64,000 bases of DNA, taken from contig NZ_PYBV01000005.1 in the NCBI RefSeq assembly GCF_003205615.1, forward strand, positions 117,452 to 181,451. The letters run 5' to 3'. Positions within the stretch are counted from its first letter, which is position 1. Each line of letters opens with the position of its first letter. Origin of the DNA: Micromonospora arborensis. Lineage in GTDB: Bacteria > Actinomycetota > Actinomycetes > Mycobacteriales > Micromonosporaceae. Both the position numbers and the translations under genes were made by a program. Below, in pieces: positions 60,731 through 64,000 of the stretch. The notes below the pieces were generated by a model. The model saw nothing but the letters and a program-made list of their open reading frames with translations, was not told where the DNA came from and ran no database searches.

Positions 60731-63462
60731 CGGCCCGAGCCGACACCGAGCGCCGCGAGGTCTCGCCGGCCCTCAGCGGCACGGTCGGGCAACAGCAGGA
60801 GCGTGCAGGCCCGTTCGAACCGGGCACCGATGCGCTCCCACCCCGCCACCGCGGCGGTGAGGGCGGCGGTGTCCCCGTACCGGCGGCCTCGGGCGCGGGC
60901 GGTGCAGGCGGCGGCCCACGCGCTCTCGTGCCGCTCGGCCGCCGACAGCAGGTCCGCGGCGTCCGGGAGTTCGGCGACGACGGCCAGCTCAGCGCCGACC
61001 GCCCGGGAATAGGGCGGAGACCAACTGCGGGTGCCGTTGAACGTCAGGCGGACCAGCGCGGCGGCGTCCTCGACCCGTCCGGCGTGTACGGCGAGCCGCG
61101 CGTCGACCATCGTCACGAACGTGGAGTGCGGGGGTAGCTCCCCGATGACCTCGATCGCCCGGGACCGCCACAGCGCGTACCCCTCGTCGTCGCCGCGCAG
61201 CCCATGGACGAGGGCGACCGCGGCCATCGGCGGCGACATCGTGCCGGTGCGCGGACGGCCGGCCCGCCGCCAACCCTCCCACGCGGTGCCGGCCATCCGC
61301 AGCGCCTCGTCGAAGCGCCCACTGAGCACCAGCGGCGTGATCAGGAGAGCGGCCGAGTAGTAGGAGCTGCCGGCGAGGTCGTCGTCCATGGTTCGCCGGC
61401 CGATCGACAGGGCGGCCGGCAGGTCACCGACGCCGAGGGCAGCCAGGTGGGCCATCCGGTACGTGTCGACGATCTCCGGGGCGGCGTTCGGATCGTGCCG
61501 GGACATCGCGGGCAGCAGAGTCAACCGTTCGTCCATGATCCGGCGAAGGTCCGCGCCCCGCCCAGCCACGAGGTCGGCGGTGGCCACCGTGTCCAGAGCC
61601 GCGCTGATCAGCACCGGATCACCGGTGGCCCGGGCGGCTGCCACCGCGGTCGCGGCGAGCTCCGGGTCGGCCTCGTGCCCGTCGGAGGTCGCGGCCCAGG
61701 CCACCGCCTCGGCGAGGCGGGCCGCCACCACGGCGTCACTCGACCCGTCCGCTGCCGACGCCGCCTCGTCGAGGAGGTCACACAGGCGGTCGTACGGAAC
61801 CTCGGCGGCGAACCCGGCCGGGTGCCGCCGCGCGGTGGTGACCGCCTGCGCCAACGCGATGGCCGTGGCCCCAGGATCCCCGGCTGCCCGGGCCAGTCGC
61901 GCGGCGGCGAGCAGCAGGTCGAAGGGCCGTTGACCGTCGTCGCCGATCGCATGGGAAACGGCGGAGGCAGCGCGCAGGTCCGTCGCGGCCTCGCCCGGCG
62001 CGGGGGCCCGAACGGCTGCGGTCCGATAGTGGCCGAGCGATTCCATCAGGAACCGCCGCGTGTAGGCGAGGTGTGCCAGTGCCCGGGCCAGTCGGTGCGG
62101 CAGCTCACCCGGGCCGTCGGGGGCGACGGCGAGGGCAGCTCGCAGATCGTCGGCGACACCGTCGAACTCTTCGTACCACTCGTCGCCGTCCAGCCTCGTC
62201 TCCAGCTCCGAGGCGACCTCCGTCGCCCAACGCAGGTGCCGGTCCTGGACCTCCGGCCGCTCACCCGACACGTCAAGCTGCTCGACGGCGAACGCGCGCA
62301 CCGTCTGCAGCATTCGCCACCGGGCCGCTCCACCCCAGCGGTGCACGCTGACCAGGCTCTTGTCCGCCAGCCTGCCGAGCACGTCGGCAACCACACCGCG
62401 GGTGCTCCCGGCCGGGCTCACCCCGGCGGCGGCGGTGAGGTCGAACGCCCCGGCGAAGACGGCGAGCCGCCGGAACAGCGCCCTTTCCTCGTCATCGAGC
62501 AGGTCGTGGCTCCAGCCGATGACCGCGCGCAGCGAGTGGTGCCGCTCGTCCACACCCCTGCCGCCGGCCACCAGCCGTAGCTGGTCGTCGAGCGCGGCCA
62601 GCAACCCGTCCTCGCCCAGGGTGGCACTGCGGGCGGCGGCCAACTCGATCGCCAGCGGCATGCCGTCCAGTCGCGCGCACAGCTTGGCGACCACCACGGG
62701 GTCCGCACCGAACCCGGGGTTCGCGGCGGTGGCGCGGTCGACGAAGAGCCGCTCGGCGTCGGACTCCAGCGGCAGCGGACCCAGCGGTACGGCACGCTCA
62801 CCTCGTACGCCGAGGCGTTCCCTGCTGGTGGCGAGGATGTGGGTGCCCGGGCAGGCGGCCAGCACACGCTCCGCGAACGGTGCCACCACGTCGATCACAT
62901 GCTCGCAGTTGTCCAGCACCAGCAGCGATCGGCTCTCTCCGAGTCGCTCCACCACCGCGTCCTCCAGCGACTGCTGGGGGCGCTCGCTGACGCCGAGCGC
63001 ACTGGCCACCGCCTGTGCGACGTACCCGTCACGCGCCGCGACGAGGTCGACGAACGCCCCGCCGGCGGGAAAGGAGGGTCCGGCCGCCCCGGCGATCTGG
63101 CCGGCCAGGCGGGTCTTCCCCATCCCGCCTGGTCCCACCACGGTCACGAGTCGGACGCCGCGCAGCGTCTCCATCAGGTGCTCGCGTTCCGCGCTCCTGC
63201 CGACGAACGTGGTGAGCGCCGATGGAATCCCGGCCAGACGCCCCGGTACCGGCGCCCCCGCCTGCACCTGTACGGCGAGTTCGCCGAGCGCCCTCCGGTC
63301 GGCCACGCCGTACTTGCGCAGCAGTGAGGAGACGTGGTTCTCCACGGTCCGCACGGAGATGTGCAGCCGGCCGGCGATGTCGGCGTTGGACAGGCGCGCG
63401 CCGAGCATGACGAGCACCTCGATTTCCCGCTTCGACGCTCCGGCGGGATGGGTGACGTCCAT
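60727..63462 (-). CDS. LuxR-type regulator with N-terminal HTH and NB-ARC-like ATPase/TPR region
   Basis: A 911-residue regulator with reversed order compared with typical LAL proteins: the LuxR helix-turn-helix is at the N-terminus (about 8-62, LSNADIAGRLHISVRTVENH). The ATPase follows with GPGGMGKT Walker A (110-117) and LLVLDNCEHV Walker B (about 180-189), then GLPLAIELAA-like DGMPLAIELAAARSATLG, a winged region and a helical repeat-rich C-terminal half (about 430-900). It is AfsR/NB-ARC-like. ATG at 63462. Its stop overlaps the epimerase start, placing it as first gene of the pls unit, so it probably regulates the cluster. Confidence 0.85.
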   Translation of the reverse strand: MDVTHPAGASKREIEVLVMLGARLSNADIAGRLHISVRTVENHVSSLLRKYGVADRRALGELAVQVQAGAPVPGRLAGIPSALTTFVGRSAEREHLMETLRGVRLVTVVGPGGMGKTRLAGQIAGAAGPSFPAGGAFVDLVAARDGYVAQAVASALGVSERPQQSLEDAVVERLGESRSLLVLDNCEHVIDVVAPFAERVLAACPGTHILATSRERLGVRGERAVPLGPLPLESDAERLFVDRATAANPGFGADPVVVAKLCARLDGMPLAIELAAARSATLGEDGLLAALDDQLRLVAGGRGVDERHHSLRAVIGWSHDLLDDEERALFRRLAVFAGAFDLTAAAGVSPAGSTRGVVADVLGRLADKSLVSVHRWGGAARWRMLQTVRAFAVEQLDVSGERPEVQDRHLRWATEVASELETRLDGDEWYEEFDGVADDLRAALAVAPDGPGELPHRLARALAHLAYTRRFLMESLGHYRTAAVRAPAPGEAATDLRAASAVSHAIGDDGQRPFDLLLAAARLARAAGDPGATAIALAQAVTTARRHPAGFAAEVPYDRLCDLLDEAASAADGSSDAVVAARLAEAVAWAATSDGHEADPELAATAVAAARATGDPVLISAALDTVATADLVAGRGADLRRIMDERLTLLPAMSRHDPNAAPEIVDTYRMAHLAALGVGDLPAALSIGRRTMDDDLAGSSYYSAALLITPLVLSGRFDEALRMAGTAWEGWRRAGRPRTGTMSPPMAAVALVHGLRGDDEGYALWRSRAIEVIGELPPHSTFVTMVDARLAVHAGRVEDAAALVRLTFNGTRSWSPPYSRAVGAELAVVAELPDAADLLSAAERHESAWAAACTARARGRRYGDTAALTAAVAGWERIGARFERACTLLLLPDRAAEGRRDLAALGVGSGR

Positions 63463-63596
63463 CGCGCCATCATGCCCGACGCTCGATCACTGGTGCGTAG
63501 TCCAATGAGTGGTGGATTGCGTGGCCGCCACCGATGCCCGTCGTACCCGGCGTGTCGCAGGCTCTAGCTGAGCTACCGAGACCATTGGGAGACACC

Positions 63597-64000
63597 ATGG
63601 GGCGCATCGTTCTGTCCATCTTCACCAGCGCCGACGGGGTCGTCGGCGACCCGCAGCGGTTCACCTTCCAGTTCGTCAGCGAGGACTCGATGCGGACCGG
63701 GCTGGCGCAACTGCGGGCCGCCGACGCGCTGCTGCTGGGCCGGGTCACCTATGAGGGGTTCGCCGCGTCCTGGCCGACCATGACCGACGAGGCCGGCTTC
63801 GCCGACAAGATGAACACCATGCCCAAGTACGTCGTCTCGACGACGCTGGACCGGGGCGAGTGGAACAACACCACCGTCATCAGCGAGAACGTCGCCGAGG
63901 CGATCGCCAAGCTGAAGGCCGAGGTGGACGGAGACATCCTGGTCTACGGCAGCGTCGCGCTGGTCAGGTGGCTGCTGCGCAACGAACTCGTCGACGAACT
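63597..64000 (+). CDS. Dihydrofolate-reductase-family (RibD C-terminal-like) protein, cut by the window end
   Basis: The first 134 residues of a RibD_C/DHFR-like reductase: RIVLSIFTSADGVVGDPQRF, then ALLLGRVTYEGFAASWPTM, YVVSTTL and the NADPH-site-like ILVYGSVALVRWLL. ATG 63597 follows GGGAG by 6 nt. The gene continues past 64000. This group is common in actinomycetes as stand-alone reductases of unknown substrate. It is divergent from the pls-cluster regulator. Confidence 0.85.
   Translation, partial: MGRIVLSIFTSADGVVGDPQRFTFQFVSEDSMRTGLAQLRAADALLLGRVTYEGFAASWPTMTDEAGFADKMNTMPKYVVSTTLDRGEWNNTTVISENVAEAIAKLKAEVDGDILVYGSVALVRWLLRNELVDE

Noticed and set aside
59493..60827. 444-codon minus-strand frame overlapping the epimerase
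   Set aside because: It is an alternative frame of the epimerase gene, Pro/Arg/Gly-rich, with no domain.
1..64000. CRISPR arrays, rRNA, tRNA and complete insertion sequences
   Set aside because: No direct-repeat arrays, ribosomal motifs, cloverleafs or transposases were seen.

Overview
The window is high-GC DNA with dense genes, frequent GTG starts, 4-nt stop/start overlaps, actinobacterial families (F420-dependent LLM oxidoreductase, DUF6204, DUF5984, DUF4291, HelD-like ATPase, AfsR/LuxR-type ATPase regulators) and many GNAT, HxlR, LacI and LysR accessory genes. This fits a chromosomal accessory region of a filamentous actinomycete, most likely a Micromonospora-like member of the Micromonosporaceae. 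No rRNA, tRNA, CRISPR array or complete insertion sequence was seen. All functions are read from sequence and remembered family knowledge; no search was run.

Layout. 0-5 kb: a tandem pair of secreted CE1/PHB-depolymerase-like esterases with ricin lectin tails, a DM13 protein, and a LysR regulator divergent from a quinone-oxidoreductase/hydrolase pair with a perfect inverted repeat between them. 6-13 kb: proteins of unknown function, a Vat-type acetyltransferase, the frameshifted remnant of a TPP enzyme, an RBBP9-type hydrolase and a PAS/GAF sensor. 13-18 kb: a malonyl-CoA-synthetase-like ligase divergent from an esterase, ECF sigma factor, P450 and 3Fe-4S ferredoxin. 18-26 kb: small accessory genes, a PatB-like C-S lyase and three broken genes (TMEM175-like, ABC-2 permease tail, TsaA-like start). 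26-35 kb: a Tat-exported serine hydrolase, then a complete sugar-use locus: LacI repressor, near-palindromic operator and promoter, sugar-binding lipoprotein, two permeases and a GH3 glycosidase, closed by a strong terminator. 35-39 kb: an NMT1/THI5-like ABC binding protein and permease (no ATPase) divergent from a tightly overlapping operon of a DUF6282 amidohydrolase-like protein, a GalB-like PIG-L protein and a GalC/LigK-like aldolase. This looks like uptake plus lower-pathway catabolism of a 4-oxalomesaconate-type acid. 39-54 kb: acetyltransferase, TraR/DksA zinc-finger protein with a U-tract terminator in its leader, glutaredoxin-like, HxlR/oxidoreductase pair, SMP-30 protein, quinone oxidoreductase plus XRE regulator, F420 oxidoreductase, secreted M14 carboxypeptidase and a HelD/HelR-like ATPase.

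54-63.5 kb is the most interesting region: a minus-strand run of LuxR-type ATPase regulator, NAD-dependent epimerase/dehydratase, a 1,305-residue Pls/PosA-type single-module NRPS (adenylation, carrier, six membrane helices, three tandem hexapeptide-like domains) and an M1 metallopeptidase. This is the architecture of poly-epsilon-lysine (cationic homopoly-amino-acid) synthesis paired with a degrading peptidase. The hand-read adenylation pocket is close to the remembered lysine code. The window ends inside a dihydrofolate-reductase-family gene.
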